NCBI RefSeq assembly: GCF_000499385.1
Contig: NW_013651772.1
Location: forward strand, 15,028-79,027
Source: Eimeria necatrix
Taxonomy: Eukaryota > Apicomplexa > Conoidasida > Eucoccidiorida > Eimeriidae
Length of the DNA: 64,000 nucleotides
Direction: 5' to 3'
The position numbers and the translations under genes were made by a program. The notes below the pieces were generated by a model. The model did not search any database, had not been told where the DNA came from, and was given only the letters and a program-made list of their open reading frames with translations. Every line of letters begins with the position of its first letter. Positions within the stretch are counted from its first letter, which is position 1. Positions 31,601-45,000 of this stretch are shown here, piece after piece.

Positions 31601-34600
31601 TTATCGCATCGCGGAGTTAGAACTCTGGAGCGTTGACACAACACTTCAGTTCAGGTCATGGAAAGAAAATGTCGCAAGCTACACGGGCCAAGAGGCGAAA
31701 AACTGCAACTGCGGACTGTTTTTTCCAGTCGAGGGGCACGCTTGCATGCTATGCATAAATATACGTGAACGTATTTATCTGTATGTGCCGGGATGGGTGT
31801 TTTTACATGCCTTTCTTATTCGTGGGCTTGGAAAATGCATGTACAAACGTGAAAGAGCAAGTGCACAGGACACGGCACCAATATTGTGTAGGGGGACCTT
31901 AGAAATTTGTTAAAATGTAGGGAACGTTTCTGCCTAAAAGGCATCCTTCAGAATGAATGCACAACTGAGACAAGAGGTACTGCATCCAAGAGCGTTACGC
32001 TTTAACCTACAGTAGCACGAAGGATAGCAATGCGCTTGCTATAAGGTAGTGAGTGCTCACCTGATTGTACACATAAAAAGGCGGATATGTGGCGCCACGA
32101 CGAACCATTTCCCGGATAAACCGGCGGCCGTCTGCCCCTAGATGGATTCCGGGAGAGAGCTGACTCATGAAATGAAGGTAACAAAGAAAGCGAAAGCGAC
32201 CCGCCTCCCCAGCCTTTCGAGAGGCAGCTGCATCTATGCAAAAATGGAAGCACACAGCCCACAGTCCAGCAAAAGCATGCCATGCTGACTGCAGATGCCA
32301 AATTTCGCAAGACACAATGGCTCACATGGACGCGAAGCCCACACTACATGCTTTACTAGAGAGCAAAACGCCTCAAGACACGGCTGTTAACAGGAATATG
32401 TAAAGCACTGTTTCCCTTCACAAAGAGAGCAAATAGCACTGGCGCTTGCAGCTATTACTGTCAGATTCTGCGTGCTGGTTTCTTTGTGGATGTATGGAAA
32501 CGACTGCATGCCACTGCTTTTGCACGGCTGGCTATCGGCAGGGGAAGGCGGTCTGGAGTGCTGAAAAATATGAGAAAGCAATTCACCTTTGAGCTGCCTC
32601 TGGCACCAGGGGCGCTGTCTTGCTGCGCGCGCTGCGGCACTCGCCATGCCGTTTTCTGGCAGTCTCTTGGGTATTACAGGAAGCCCAGTTAGCCGGTCGT
32701 AAGTCCCTTGCAACAGATAGTGCCAGCGGCTCCTAACAGCTCGCGAAGATGGGACTGAGGCTCCCTGGCCTATTCCGCTTCCTTCAAAGGCAGCTTCTGC
32801 AGCTGTCAGTTGCCAGACTCCCCCTCCAACTGATGTACTCACTCCGCTGTCTTGCGGTGTCAGATCATCATCTCCACTGAGCTCCAGGGAAGCCTGGCAC
32901 TGCAGGAATTTGAGAGGCAAAGGCAGCACGTCATCTAGAGGCTGTTCCGCTTCTTCCATCTCACGCTGTTTCGCCCGCATTACACCGCTTATGTCTGGAA
33001 TGCTTGCAGGACCAAATGCCCCTCCTAAAAACCAACTGCCATCAATCAAGCCTTTGGGGCCCCACTGAAGCAACTGCTGGCATTGTTGTGCCTCCTCTTG
33101 GGATCTCCATGAAGCGAAGCCCGTCAAATCACCTGGAGAAGCAGTGCTCCCAGCTTCGGCGTTGTGCATGTGCTGATCATCTTGCTGCAAGTGCTTTATC
33201 CCAATGTCACACGAGTCATGGCCTGTCCACTGCCCACTTTGTGGGACACTTGCTGCCTGATGCTGAGTGGGAGCTCCTGCAGCTGCTACCTCTGCTCCGG
33301 CTTGCTCCATAGTTGCAGCTTGATGCCCATTCAGAAGAATTGGCATGTACGTCGGGGGCGGTATATCTTTAACAGATAAACAAAATGGGTCTTTCAGAAC
33401 TTTCAGGTCGAAGGCAGCGAGAAACGCCTCTGCTTGCGCTTCATTTTCCCTGTCCGTGTTGCTACGATTGGAAATGTCAAAAGCCTCTTCCGATTCAGGA
33501 AAGGCTGGAGGGGAACCAAAAAGAGGCCTCAAGGAACCCGAGAGCTCCTCTGCCGCCAGCTCCGCCCACTTGCTGCAATGTGCCTCTCTCAGCAACATCG
33601 ACGTCAGTGGCCCCGTCAAGCGCCTGCGCAACACGATGTAGCAGCAGCACGCCTGTCAAGTTCTCATGACACCTCTACACACACACAGATATCTGCCAAG
33701 AAAGAGCAAGCCTTGTTAGGCGCTAGGCAACAGAAACAAAAATAGAGCTCCTACTAACCGCAACTCAGCATCTCAAGAAAACACCCTGGGCTCGTGAAAA
33801 CTGATGGTAAGATCCTCCGCTTACTGGATCACCCCGTCTGGTGAAAGGCACCAGGGCTCCTGCAGCCAAAGGCAGACTGCTGCTGGAATAGTTCTGTCTA
33901 ACGTGCCAAACTCCTCGGTCCCCAAAGGTGTTCTGGTTGGCCTGGCCTCAAATAGATCCGGATGGTTGCAGACCTTGCGAAGCTGCATTAAAGCGTTCAT
34001 CATGCCTCTGTATTGTTGCTGTTCCAGTGTCCCCTGCACGGCTCGCGATCCAAGGAATTCGTCGTAGAGGCAGCGCTGCCTGCGGGTTAGCTCGCACCTG
34101 ATTACATGTTCATACTTGCTGGGCATCTGCTTCTCCACATCCTTCTTAAGTCTCCTTAAAATATAAGGGCGGAGGACTTGGTGGAGCTTCGCCACCAACC
34201 TCTGGTGCCTCTGCACCCTCGACTGTTCTATGGCCGCTGTCAGTGGGCTGTCAAACCACTCTTTGAAGTTTTCGTGGGATGAGAAGAGAGTGGGCATAAG
34301 AAAGTGCATAAGAGACCACAGCTCTAGCAAATGATTCTGCAGTGGCGTTCCAGTGAGGAGCAGCCGATGCTGGGAGTTGAAAGTTAAAAGGGTCTGCCAC
34401 CTCTTTGAGCTGAAATTCTTGATGTTCTGAGCTTCGTCAAGGACCATAGAGTACCATTCTCTCCTTTTTAAGATAGCTGCGTCTTTAACAGCAGTTGCAT
34501 AACTCACAATACACACATTGAAGGCATGCTTGCGAGTCCACCCTTGTCTCTTCCTCTGCCTCTCAGCAGCAGAGCCGTAGTACAGCAGCACGCGAAATCC

Positions 34601-37600
34601 GGGAAGAAACTTCTTAAACTCCATTTCCCAATTCTCAAGCACACTTGTGGGAACGACAACCAGGTGAGGGCCCCAAATGCCCATCTCCAATGCCATCTTA
34701 GCTAAAAGGGCAATTGTTTGGATTGTCTTCCCCAGACCCATCTCATCCGCTAAAATGCAATTAGCTCCTGCGCGGTGCAAGCGAAAGAGCCAGTCAACGC
34801 CTTCAGCCTGGTATTCTCTTAATCGCGCGCGGATAAGCCGTGACAACGGAAGCGGCTTGAAGTCCGGCTGATGCGGCTGCAGCTGCTGCGACTGGTGCGG
34901 TTGCTGCTGAGGCGGTTCCTGCTCTTCATATTTCACTGAACGCCCCTGCCGGTTTTTCTTAGCCTTCCCTTTTAGGTTTTCAGATGCAGGCACTGCATTC
35001 CCGGAGGATGAAAGTCCTGGGGCTTGTGCGTCAGGCTTGGCCTCTGGCTTCTGCGGCTGCTGCAGGTGCTTTTGCTGCAGCTTGTGGCGTGGTGAGGCTA
35101 ATGCCGCATTCGCCTCAAATTTCACAGCCTCCCCAAGTCGATATTTCTTAGAAGATTGTGTCTTCTCAGACTCCTCGTTCGGCCTCTCGCGTTTGCACTG
35201 CTTCAGCTGCTGCGACTCATCATGTGCTTGTGCTGCATCTGAGTTGTCCTCAGCTTCTGAGTCGGCGCCAGACTCACTCTCCTCCTGTTCCGCGCTCACG
35301 TCCCTATCTCGCCGTCTCAAGAACTCCTGCATTGATGAGAATCCATAGCTCCTGCGAAACAAAACCAGAGAAATTGCCGATCCTCTCGAGGCACAGGTGG
35401 ACTACCTAATGGAAATAGGGTAAATGTCCGAATGAACCACTTCTCAAGACGCGTTTACCTCGGCGATTGCTGGCCACTCGCCTTCTTAACTAAAAGCAAC
35501 GACATTATGGCCTTACTTTTACTACTGAATCTCTAGCCCGCTTCCCGTAACCAAACACTGAATTTCAGCAAGGGCTTCTACGGCTACGGGTGCCTAGGTC
35601 TGTGAAGGCGTGCTTACTTCAGAACTTCACTTAAAGGAATCTCTGCATCGTTCGCGAGATCGTCCGCTCCTGCGTCGGACTGACTGTCGCTTGAAGGCAT
35701 CTCTTCGTCCAGCTTTGCATCTTCTTCTTCCCTTTCAGCTATGAGGGCTTGAAGCCTCTCGCCACCTTCAGGAGACTCTTCTTCTTCTTCCTGTTTCTGT
35801 TGTTCTTGTTCCTGCTGCTGTTTCTGTTGCTCTGCAAATTGCTGCAGCACACGGCGGCTGGCAGCCCGACGGGGCCTGCTACTTGCCGTTGCCTCCTGTG
35901 GGCTGGGTGGCTCTGCCGGAGCCTCCGGCTCTCCATTTCCAGCCGTGCTGCTGTCAGCGTCGTCCTGCGTGGCTACTGCTTCTGTCGGCGCTGTTTCTTG
36001 CTCATCTTCTGAGGAAGTCGATGACCCACTTTCCTCTTGACTACTAGGGGCCTCTCTGCCCTTTACGCGGAAGTCAGCTACGCTTGCATAGCCGTAACGC
36101 CTGATTAGCAGTCCCGCACAGCAAGTGTTCGCAAACAGGGCAACTGGCATGAGTAGCAGCAAAATGACGGAGCTTGAATATATCCCACGAAAGCCAGGGG
36201 GGTCCGAAAGAAAAGAACGTCACAACTGGGTGTGCAGATCGGCAGCAGGGAAGACACGGCCTACAAACAGTTTAGCCAAAGAAGGCCACACACGGATGGA
36301 AGCGATAAAACATGTAATGGAATGTGCCTGCACGACAATACGCCGCACTTCAGCAGCTCTTCCAGCGGCTCTTCGGCTTCCTTCATGAGATCCCCCGCCT
36401 CATCATTGTCTTGCCCATCAAGTGCTCCTCCTTCTAGGTCTTCTTCTCGCTCCAGCTCAGCATCAAGCTCCATGTCCTCCGCCTCTTGCTGCTCAGCTTG
36501 CTCTCCTGACGCATCAAAATCATCATCTTCATCTGCCGCTGCTCTTGCTGCGGTTGAGGACTGTTCTTCTGCGTCAGGTCCTTTTCTATCATTAGTACTT
36601 CTTGTGGGCTCTTTCACGCCACGGGGTGACTGCGGTCGCCGACGCGGCCTAAGCTGCTGCGGCTGTTCATCCTGTTCTTGCGGCTGCGGTATCTCATCCT
36701 GTTCCGCGCTGGCTATTTCATCCAAAGATGCGCCACAGGCTCCCCCATCCTAGCACACGCAATCACAAGCATGCTGCGTTTCTAAGCATACAACCCAGAA
36801 ACACGTCTATTTAGAGTTTCTCACACTACAGCATATTGCTGCTGTTTCTACGGAGTCACTGCAGCACAACAGCGCCAAGAAAAAGCAAAGCCAGCTCAGA
36901 AAGCATTTGTCGGCCCGTGACTTCGAATAGAAGGAAATGATAAGATGGCGAAATAAATGTACCCGTCGGATGCCTCCTGCAATAGCCTTTGACACCCTCA
37001 GAGCTCTCTTGACAAATCTATCAAAATTCTTCTCCTTCTGCTGCTGTAGTTGAGACTGAAGAGTCCTCTTCTGGTCTTCCCAGACGATGTGCTCAACCTT
37101 GCCCCAAAACGAAGAAACAGCGCCGCTTAAAACTTTTGCTTGCTGCCTCCCCATACGCTCCAGCTCTTCCTGGCGCTGATCCCGTCGCTTCGCGTGATTT
37201 TCCACATGGCGTTTGCACAAGCCTGCAGATGTAGCAAACACTGGCTGCAGCACTGGGCTTGCTACTCTGCTGCTGCTGCTGTCAACGCAAAAGGAACAGC
37301 CGCACCGGCACCCTATAGCATCGCTTGAAGAAATAGTAGTTGAAAGAAGCTGCAGCAACACCAAAACTAGGTGAGGGAGTCTGAAAGGACACACAGGCCT
37401 CAGCAATTTACCTGCGAAGTTCCGAAAGCCCTTCCTTTTCTCTTTATGCTCGTCGCTGACCAGGTCCTGAAACGTTGCCATTTCGGACATAATGGTGTCC
37501 CCGTGAAGGGGCAGCTGTTGTTGCTGCTGCAGCACAGCAGCAACATCAGCTCCTGCAGCAGCAGCGGAAACTGCAGCCTCCAAGCACGGTGCGCCGCACA

Positions 37601-38486
37601 GGCATTTGGGAGGGTCCTTCTGCTGCTGCAAAGGGGCGCCTTTCCCCATAAGCAAGTGAACTCGGCTCAGCTCCTGCTGCAGCCTCTGTAGCTCGGACAC
37701 TACAGCTGCCTCCTTCTCCCCCGCCTCTGTGACATATCGTCCTCCAAGACGACGCAGAAAAGCACGCATGTCTGTCTTCCTGGGGTGCAGTGCAGCAGCA
37801 GCAGCAGCAGCAGCAGAGCCTGAAAGAGGGGCCGGCAGCTCGTCAATAGCATCGGGGGCCACCTGTCGCTCCCCAAGGGGAGGCGCCACCTTCTCACTAG
37901 TATCTACAACTATATCATGCCAATATCTTTTGCTCTTCTGCTGAAGTTGCTGTGGCTCGTGCGCTTGTGGCAGCTGCTGCTGCTCCTGGGGAAGTCCATG
38001 AGATTCCACAGAAACAGGGGGGTTGGCAATCCGCTCCATGTGCTGTTGATGCTGCTGCTGCAGTGCTTGCATTTGCTGCTGTTCCTGCTGCTGCAGTGCA
38101 GCATGGCGTGACTGCAGCTGCTGCTGGTGGAGCAGTTGCCGCTGCTGCTGGATTTTCTGCTGTTGCTGCATCTGCTGCTGGATGTGCATCTGTTGCTGCA
38201 TTTGCAAATGGTGCCGCTGGTGTTGCGTATTTTGCTGCATCTGCTGTTGCTCGTGCAGCTGTTGCAGAAACAAAAGTGATTGGTCATTCTGCAGGACAGC
38301 TTCCTGTGGAGATATGGCCGCCGGGAACCCATACTGGTGCTGCAGTTGTTGCTGTAGTTGCCGCTGGAGTTGTTGCTGCTGCAGTTGTTGCTGCTGCAGT
38401 CGTTGCTGCTGCAGGTGCTGCTGCCACAAAGCCTGAGTTTCTGCACTCCCTGGTAAGTGCTGTTGGTTCTGCTGCGGCTGCTGCAT
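28602..38486 (-). CDS. SWR1: SWR1/SRCAP-type chromatin-remodelling ATPase (14 exons)
   Basis: Catalytic subunit of a SWR1-like complex, which in other eukaryotes exchanges H2A for H2A.Z. Exons, minus strand: 38486-37412, 37222-36963, 36749-36349, 36100-35618, 35351-33825, 33623-32587, 32159-32061, 31221-30749, 30582-30445, 30287-30118, 29887-29635, 29429-29223, 29104-28964, 28772-28602. All phases agree: 6,435 nt, 2,144 residues. A Gln-rich N-terminus (1-250) precedes an HSA domain (about 360-440; [16 protein letters not shown]), two acidic repeat exons, and Snf2 lobe 1 (about 905-1220: [48 protein letters not shown]). A long linker typical of SWR1/INO80 (about 1250-1770) follows, then lobe 2 (about 1770-1975: [48 protein letters not shown]). 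The acidic C-terminus has the SRCAP-like [18 protein letters not shown]. Exons 6-8 are the least certain. Confidence 0.93.
37925..38470 (-). repeat. Gln-rich coding tract in the SWR1 N-terminus
   Basis: Imperfect CAG/CAA repeats encode poly-Gln with His/Met/Leu interruptions over the first roughly 185 residues. This is a low-complexity coding repeat in the otherwise repeat-poor half. Confidence 0.85.
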
Positions 38487-41400
38487 GGCTCCACTGTGCG
38501 GCCAGCCGCTGGCCCTCCAAAGACAGCAGCATGCGGCGTCGAGGGCCCTGTGCCCTTAGCTCTTATTGAGCGGAATGCTTCTCTCCAGATATTTTTTGGG
38601 AGTCACTCTGCGGTTAAAAAGGGACCTGATGTAATGAGCGTTCAATCGGCGGAGGGGCTGTCCTGACAACGGAGAGCAGGGCGCTCTACGGGAATCCTCT
38701 TTTAACAAGATTGCGTTCGAAATTCCCAGAAAAAAGAAAGCCGAGCTCTCCTGTGGCAAAATAAGGCTTCAAAGACTTAGGACTGTAGAAGGGTTTGTGT
38801 GGAGCTCGGCTATCATCTTGGGGACACTGTCTGGTCACGACAGTTATGACAGACTGGAGTAGAGACGCAGAAGTTGCATTAATCGCGCAAATAAAGACAT
38901 TGCTTATTAGATCTATTGTAACAATTGCGAGCTTCCGAGGCTTTCCGTGGGGCAGTGGCCCGCCTGGTGTAGTGCTGGGCACTACAGTGCTTAGGGACAT
39001 GCTCAATATTAATGGCAAAGGGATCTAATAGCGCGACATTCCAGTTGTATGTGTACATTATAGAGACGGGCGAGCCCGATAAAGGCCCATGAGCAGATGG
39101 CCTAGCTGCAGGGCCACCGTTGGGGCTGAATGTTCCATTCTGCATCACAGGGGCGCACTGGGGAAAAGCTAGTTCCGCTTGGAGGTACAGGAAGTCATGG
39201 CCTTCTTTAACATTGTGTTAGCCTTTAAACTATACATTTAGATTTACGTAGTATTCTGCCTAAAGGAGCTCCGAAGTTAGCTGCTCATGATGACACGTAT
39301 TAGGGCTAGACAGACGCAGCTAACTTCAGTAAGGGCTTTTGCGGGAATTTTTCAACTGCGTACTTGACACTTTAGTCAAGTTAGATCTACCTGGTGGAGC
39401 AGCACGCTGGGACGGAGCAAGACACGCACATACAGTTGTACAACGGGAGAACTATAAATTAGAATAGGACCGGGCTCTTGAACTGCAAGCGGCATAGCTA
39501 CGATAACACAAGCAGAAACAATCTTGTGCCAAAAACGACTGCCAAATCATCCTTTTAGCTAGGCACACTGGGTGCCAGCAGAGGTAGATTTGGAGCAGCA
39601 GAGATAATGGTGACCTCAAGTAGAGCAAGGGCTCCTCTGCACAGTGTCGCGGCAGCGACCGCCAACAGAACGGAGTTATCCGGGCAATTTCAGCAAGCGA
39701 AAACTATTCACTTAAAATCTGAAACAACTGGAACCATGGTGACGTTGCGAAACAGTCACAGAACATTAGCAAGTTACTTCCAGCAACCGGGAAGTTTCTA
39801 CCTAGTTCCTGAAGCAACTCGTTCAAAGATAAGTTTCTGGAAGAGGAGCGCCAGATGACCGTCTGTCGTGCTTATCTTGGTTATCAGCCACTGCTCAGGA
39901 GGAGAATGGGCTCCTTGTGGATACGAGAACCAGGTAATATGGGTTGTGGACATGTGGGGGTGCTGGAGATCAACATGGGCACACTCTTCATGGCTAAAAA
40001 GTTCTCAATACCTCAAACACACTCAGATAAAACGGCGAACAAAAAGCAGTTAAAGGATTTATGGAAGTTTCCTTTAAGCACTATAATCCCATTCATGTAT
40101 ATGTTTCCCCTCAAAGCACATAGGAGCAGCACTTCATGACTCTATTAACTTGGCGTCCCTTCCTCATACCAGTACTACTTGAATTTGTCTTAACGTCGAC
40201 TATGTGTAGTTATTAACTTGCTCTGCTTTCCGAGTACTCCAGAATCTACAAGCTGTCAAACTTTCTGGCCAAACCCACACTCACACTTAATCCCATGATA
40301 AAGAAGCTAGAATAAGCCAGAACCACAAGGTTGAATCGGCACTGCGCGTGTACTCCTTTCACAATGCCCCTATTTGATGCTCGCAGACATTCGCCAAATG
40401 CTTAGTGTTACACCTTTCGGAGCACAGAATATTGCGCTTCGGATTTCTATTGGCGAGACTCTGCATTACCCGTTTTCTTTGGAGAAACGGCCTCCTTCTT
40501 GCAAGAAGCGCGTCCTCGATCGCCCGGACTACAGAAGCCCCCGCTTCCACGTTGCCTCTCCACTATCCTTTCTTTTCGTTGCCGGCGTTGGGAGAGGCCC
40601 TCATGGCAATCACTGTTTTACAGATGTCCTTGCGTGCGTCCTTTTATCGCAGTCATCCTTGTCAGGCGTAAAGCCGTTCCCTTAAGGCCAAAGACAACTC
40701 TCTAACCTAACTCTAGCCGGAGCCCGATTTTAATCATATACTTTTCTCAGTAATATTTCGGACCCTTCGATTAGTGGCCCCCGTCGCCCCACGTCGGTAG
40801 CCAATTCCCGAAATTCCAGCCTCTTACTGTAGTCAGCTGTTGCAGTTGCAGCTGCCACTTGGGGCAGTCACAACTGTGCCTTACAAGGAACTACAATGAG
40901 GACTCAAAATAGAGGCAGCCCATGGGTCAATGCAGGCAAGGAAATACCGTAGGTAAGGTGGCCCTTGAAGCAGTGCCGTGCGCACAAAAACAAGCGCCTG
41001 ATATGGAACGTTGGAGGCGTTCTTCCAGGGCAACGACCGCAGCCTCAGTTGCTAGAATCCTACAAGCGATCAGCACTAAGCATGTTCAATAAATAGGGCT
41101 TCTCTAATGTTCTAGGGGATGAAAGTGGCTCAGATTGATACTGGTGAGCGGCGAAGCGGTGAAGTCTCTGAATCCTCTCTAGAGCTACCCCGCTGAGACC
41201 ACAAACTGCTACTAAGCTATATCCTAGACTGGTGCCCTTGGCCCTCCTGGTCTCCAGCTCCTTTTTCTGCGCAGACTCGCCCGAGCTTCTCAATTTCCAG
41301 TTGCGCAAACCCCTGATTAGCCCCTAGTACAACACAGAACAGTATCCAAATTCTCATACAGAAAAGAACTTCTCGTGAAAGTAGCCTAACTGCTACGAGA

Positions 41401-42074
41401 GACATGGCAGCACGTAGCAGGCCGCCTTCGCAGAATCTCCAAAAGCGCAAACTAGGGACCCAGAAGGGCCCCCCAGTCTGCATAACGCTCTTGACAGGCG
41501 GTCCCTGCCATCTAATTCAAAAGCGAAGATGAGTAATGACACAGATAAGAATAAACTGAGGGCTATTCCAGAAATGCTGACGGCCCATTCGTTAGCAGCA
41601 ACCGGTCTGACCAGGGGCCCCCCAGAAGTCGCTGAGGTGAGGTTTGGAGGGCCCCGCGAGCGAAATGTTAAATTCCTCGTTTTCGAGCGCTTACGTTTGA
41701 TAAATTAGTGTCAAAAATAGCATATTTCTCATGAACACAGTCACTTCTCTTCGGGGGGCCGACATGCTGCACTAAGGGCTGTGCAGCAAGACGCTGAATT
41801 TCTCCTAAGGGCCCTCCAGGAGGCCTCTGTTGGTTGCCGTCTGGCTGAGCAAGTCTCCACGGAGCCTGCTAGCTAGCAGCCATAAACAGCCTTGTCTGTG
41901 GGCCCCTAGTTGTTTACAGGCTTCTGCTCGCTGCCCAACACTTGCCGCCTTTCCTATAGTGTGCATACATCACTGAGTCCTTCGCGGGCCCCCAGGCCTA
42001 GAGGCCGGCTTGGCTGAACCTGGCGGGCCCATAGCTTTGTTCTTCATGGCCCTCTTGGCATCACTCTGGGTAAA
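38487..42074. other. Divergent intergenic region
   Basis: 3.6 kb between the divergently transcribed SWR1-type and PITP-ORP genes. Only short frames without recognisable domains are present; no repeats or RNA genes seen. It probably holds both promoters. Confidence 0.5.
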
Positions 42075-45000
42075 ATGAAGGTCGTCGAGTTTCGCCTCGT
42101 CCTTCCCCTAACTCCAGAGGTATTTTCAAGCAAGCTCCGCATGTAGAGGCCCCCCAGAGCCCTATCTTAAGAATTTCAAGCTATAGTTTCTCTAGAGAGC
42201 CTCCGCTGAAGCCGTTCTAGGGTGACCTCGTGAAGCAACTTCAGACAGCAGGCCCAAAGAACGTCTTGGGGCACCCTGCATTTGCCCTGTCACCGGGATT
42301 TTTGCCGTTCTCAATTTTGATTGTGCTGTTGCTCCCTCTTCCGGTGATCATATTGCTGCTTTTTCGCTGCCGTTGCTGACGTCACTGCTGCTTCTCTTCT
42401 GCTGCCGCTGCAGGAGTACCGGCGCTGTCAGATATTTCTGGTGGCGCTGGCGGCGCTGGAGACTGCGGAGGCGCAGAAAGCGACAGGGGGACCCCCCAAA
42501 GCCCCCATGATAGAAGTACTTGCGACCGAAGACTACAGCAATAATGGCGAACAGGGGCAATACACACACAAGCGCTTTGACCTTGCGGAGTACGGCAAAC
42601 CCTGAACCTTAATTCCTCGTAGAGGTTTCATTAGAATTGCTCAGATTCTCAGGGATTGTGCAAATTACAGAGTGATTCGCTCGAGACTAAAGGGCGTGGA
42701 AGCACATGTAGGGCAAAAGAGTGGGCCGCAGGCACGGTTCACTGTTTGGCGGCAGGGTTTGGGTTCGCCAGTCCACACCTTGGGTTTACTGCTCACGGCT
42801 TTTGCGCAGGAAGTTGCCAGGATGGCTTCTTAAATTTGTGGACAGAGGGAGTTGCACCTTTGACGAGAAATCGTGAGTTTAAGTTTTATACATCACAGCT
42901 CTGGGGTTGAACATTCCGTATGCACAGATAGTTTCCCGCAATTTGGTGCTTGAGCTTTGCGCACCAGATTTGCGAAATGAAGCTCTGAATATGAGGGTTT
43001 CGTTTTGCTCAGATGGAATGCTTATCCCCGTCTTCGCACGCAATATGAGGTAGGGAGGTAAACATACAGCCTCCTCCGTCGACATTTCTGATGGTAGAAT
43101 CCAGGGTCTAGCGTTTGAAGTTTCGGCTTTTGCGCACAGTCGGAGAAGTTCTCGCGGGCAAAGATTTCGATCACGAGTAACCATCTAGTGGGTGTCTGCA
43201 CAGACGATAATGTAAGCCCCTTTTGCTGATGCTGCTGCTGGTGATGCTGCTGCTGCCGCTTCTGCAACTCCTGGGAAGCTTGCAATCCTTTTTTGGGAAG
43301 CTGCTGATATATCTTCTTTGGCAACCGCGGCGATCGTGGTGCCCTATGTGGAGTATCTGTGCAAGGTCTGTAGCGTTTGAGTTGTATGAGCTGTGTGTCC
43401 TGGTCTTGCTTAGGCCACTGACCTTCCTCCTGAAGCTTTGCGGATGAGGAAGGTCGACCTTATTGATATCGTCAATGATAGAGGAGTATGTTGGAATTAG
43501 GGGATTCGAAAAGGGGCTAGCTGGGCTGTGCAGCGATGGTCCCCGGGATGTCTTATGCACAGTCCGGGATTGCCGTTTGAAGTGTCAGTTTGCCTGTGTT
43601 GGGTCCCTGTGGCCCACGCTGGACTGGGGAAGCTCTCTCTGGTATTTTGTGCGTTATTGTGCCTTGTGGTCTGCTCATCGCCCTTCATATCATTGCTCCT
43701 GCTACTGCTTGTATTCTGTTCCATGTGTTTATTGCAATGCCTCGTTTGCCTGTTGTATATTTCTCCACCTGCGCCGGCTTGCTTTTGCCGAGGTTTGTCC
43801 CGATACTCCGTACAGTATACAGTAACTGTATTTTCCCTCCTGTCTTTGCAGTTAGTGTGTTTGTACGTAGTGGGCAGGCTTTCCCTGTTTCAATACGCCA
43901 TGCATGCTCAGTTCCACCATATTTTTCTCCCGTTCCATTTATTCAGACATTCATTGCAGTGTGCTAAGATCACATGTATATGAAATCAACTTTACATCAT
44001 TTTGGTGTTTTCTGTTCGGGCCCCTAATTCAGGGCAGTGCGTCCGACGAATTTCGAAAGTGGAAATCTGAAAAGGCGCAGTTCGGTCCTTTGCGCTCCGA
44101 CTGGATTCAAAATGTCCCTTTAGTACCGCCTAAGATCCGCAGAGCACCTCGGAGGCCCAGGGGAGTCTCTAGAAGGGCTTCACAGCCTCCGAATGCCCCT
44201 GACAGTCGTGCTGGCACAGTGGATGATCCAGGAGAGCGTCCAAAGGTTAACACGGAGCCCTCCAGTAGCTCTGGGGGCTCTCTTGTCACGTTATCTGGCG
44301 AATTACATGCTTCTGAGGGAAGTTCTGCGGTGTCTGACGCATGCGGTTCTGAGGAGGGACCAGCGCATTCAGAGGAACAGAGTTCAGGGGCCTCATTGGT
44401 AGCGCACCCTCCTGTGGCGGATCTGGTGCCAGCATATCCCCTGATGACTTGCTACAAGTGCTTTCAAATTGACTTCCCCTACTTCGGCATTATATCTGGG
44501 AAGATAGAAGGATGGGTGGTGGCAGCAATGCGAGAGCAACTGCTGCACTACCACAGACGCGCAGTTGCGTGCATCGATAAGTGGTAAGTACAAGCAGCAC
44601 ATTTTTGAGGGGTGACGGAAAGGCGGAGTGGCGGGCGAGATTCCGGATTAGCGAAAATATGCGCAGCTTCTGGGGCCCTCTGCAGGTGGACACCGTGATT
44701 TGGAGGACCTCGTGTTTAGGTTTCGCAAATTTGGGCTCTATTTCTCAGGTATGACTTGTCATTGGAAGAAGTGCGTGCCTTCGAGGAAGACGTCAGGGAA
44801 CAGCTAGCTGTCCTGGCCTCTCTCTCCCGCAATGCCACGGCGGCCTCCACTGGAAGCGCACAAGCACCGGAGCACGAACTTAGCGGCCGTCCAAGAAGCC
44901 TTTTAGCAAGCGCCTTATCAGAGTCGGTGGATGGCGCGGGAGAGGCTGGTGCCTATACTTCAGATTCTGACGAGAGCGCATCTGGTGGGGCAGGTGGAGG

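Noticed and set aside
32007..32163. SWR1 exon 7 in the frame [20 protein letters not shown]
   Set aside because: Its phase does not join exons 6 and 8; the frame giving [14 protein letters not shown] fits phase on both sides and resembles the RRPxYG element of SWR1 proteins.
43240..43366. Candidate PITP exon reading ASATPGKLAILFWEAADISS
   Set aside because: It would fit phase, but the PITP match continues directly from the exon ending TDDN (43211) to ATDLPPEAL (43414), leaving no place for it.
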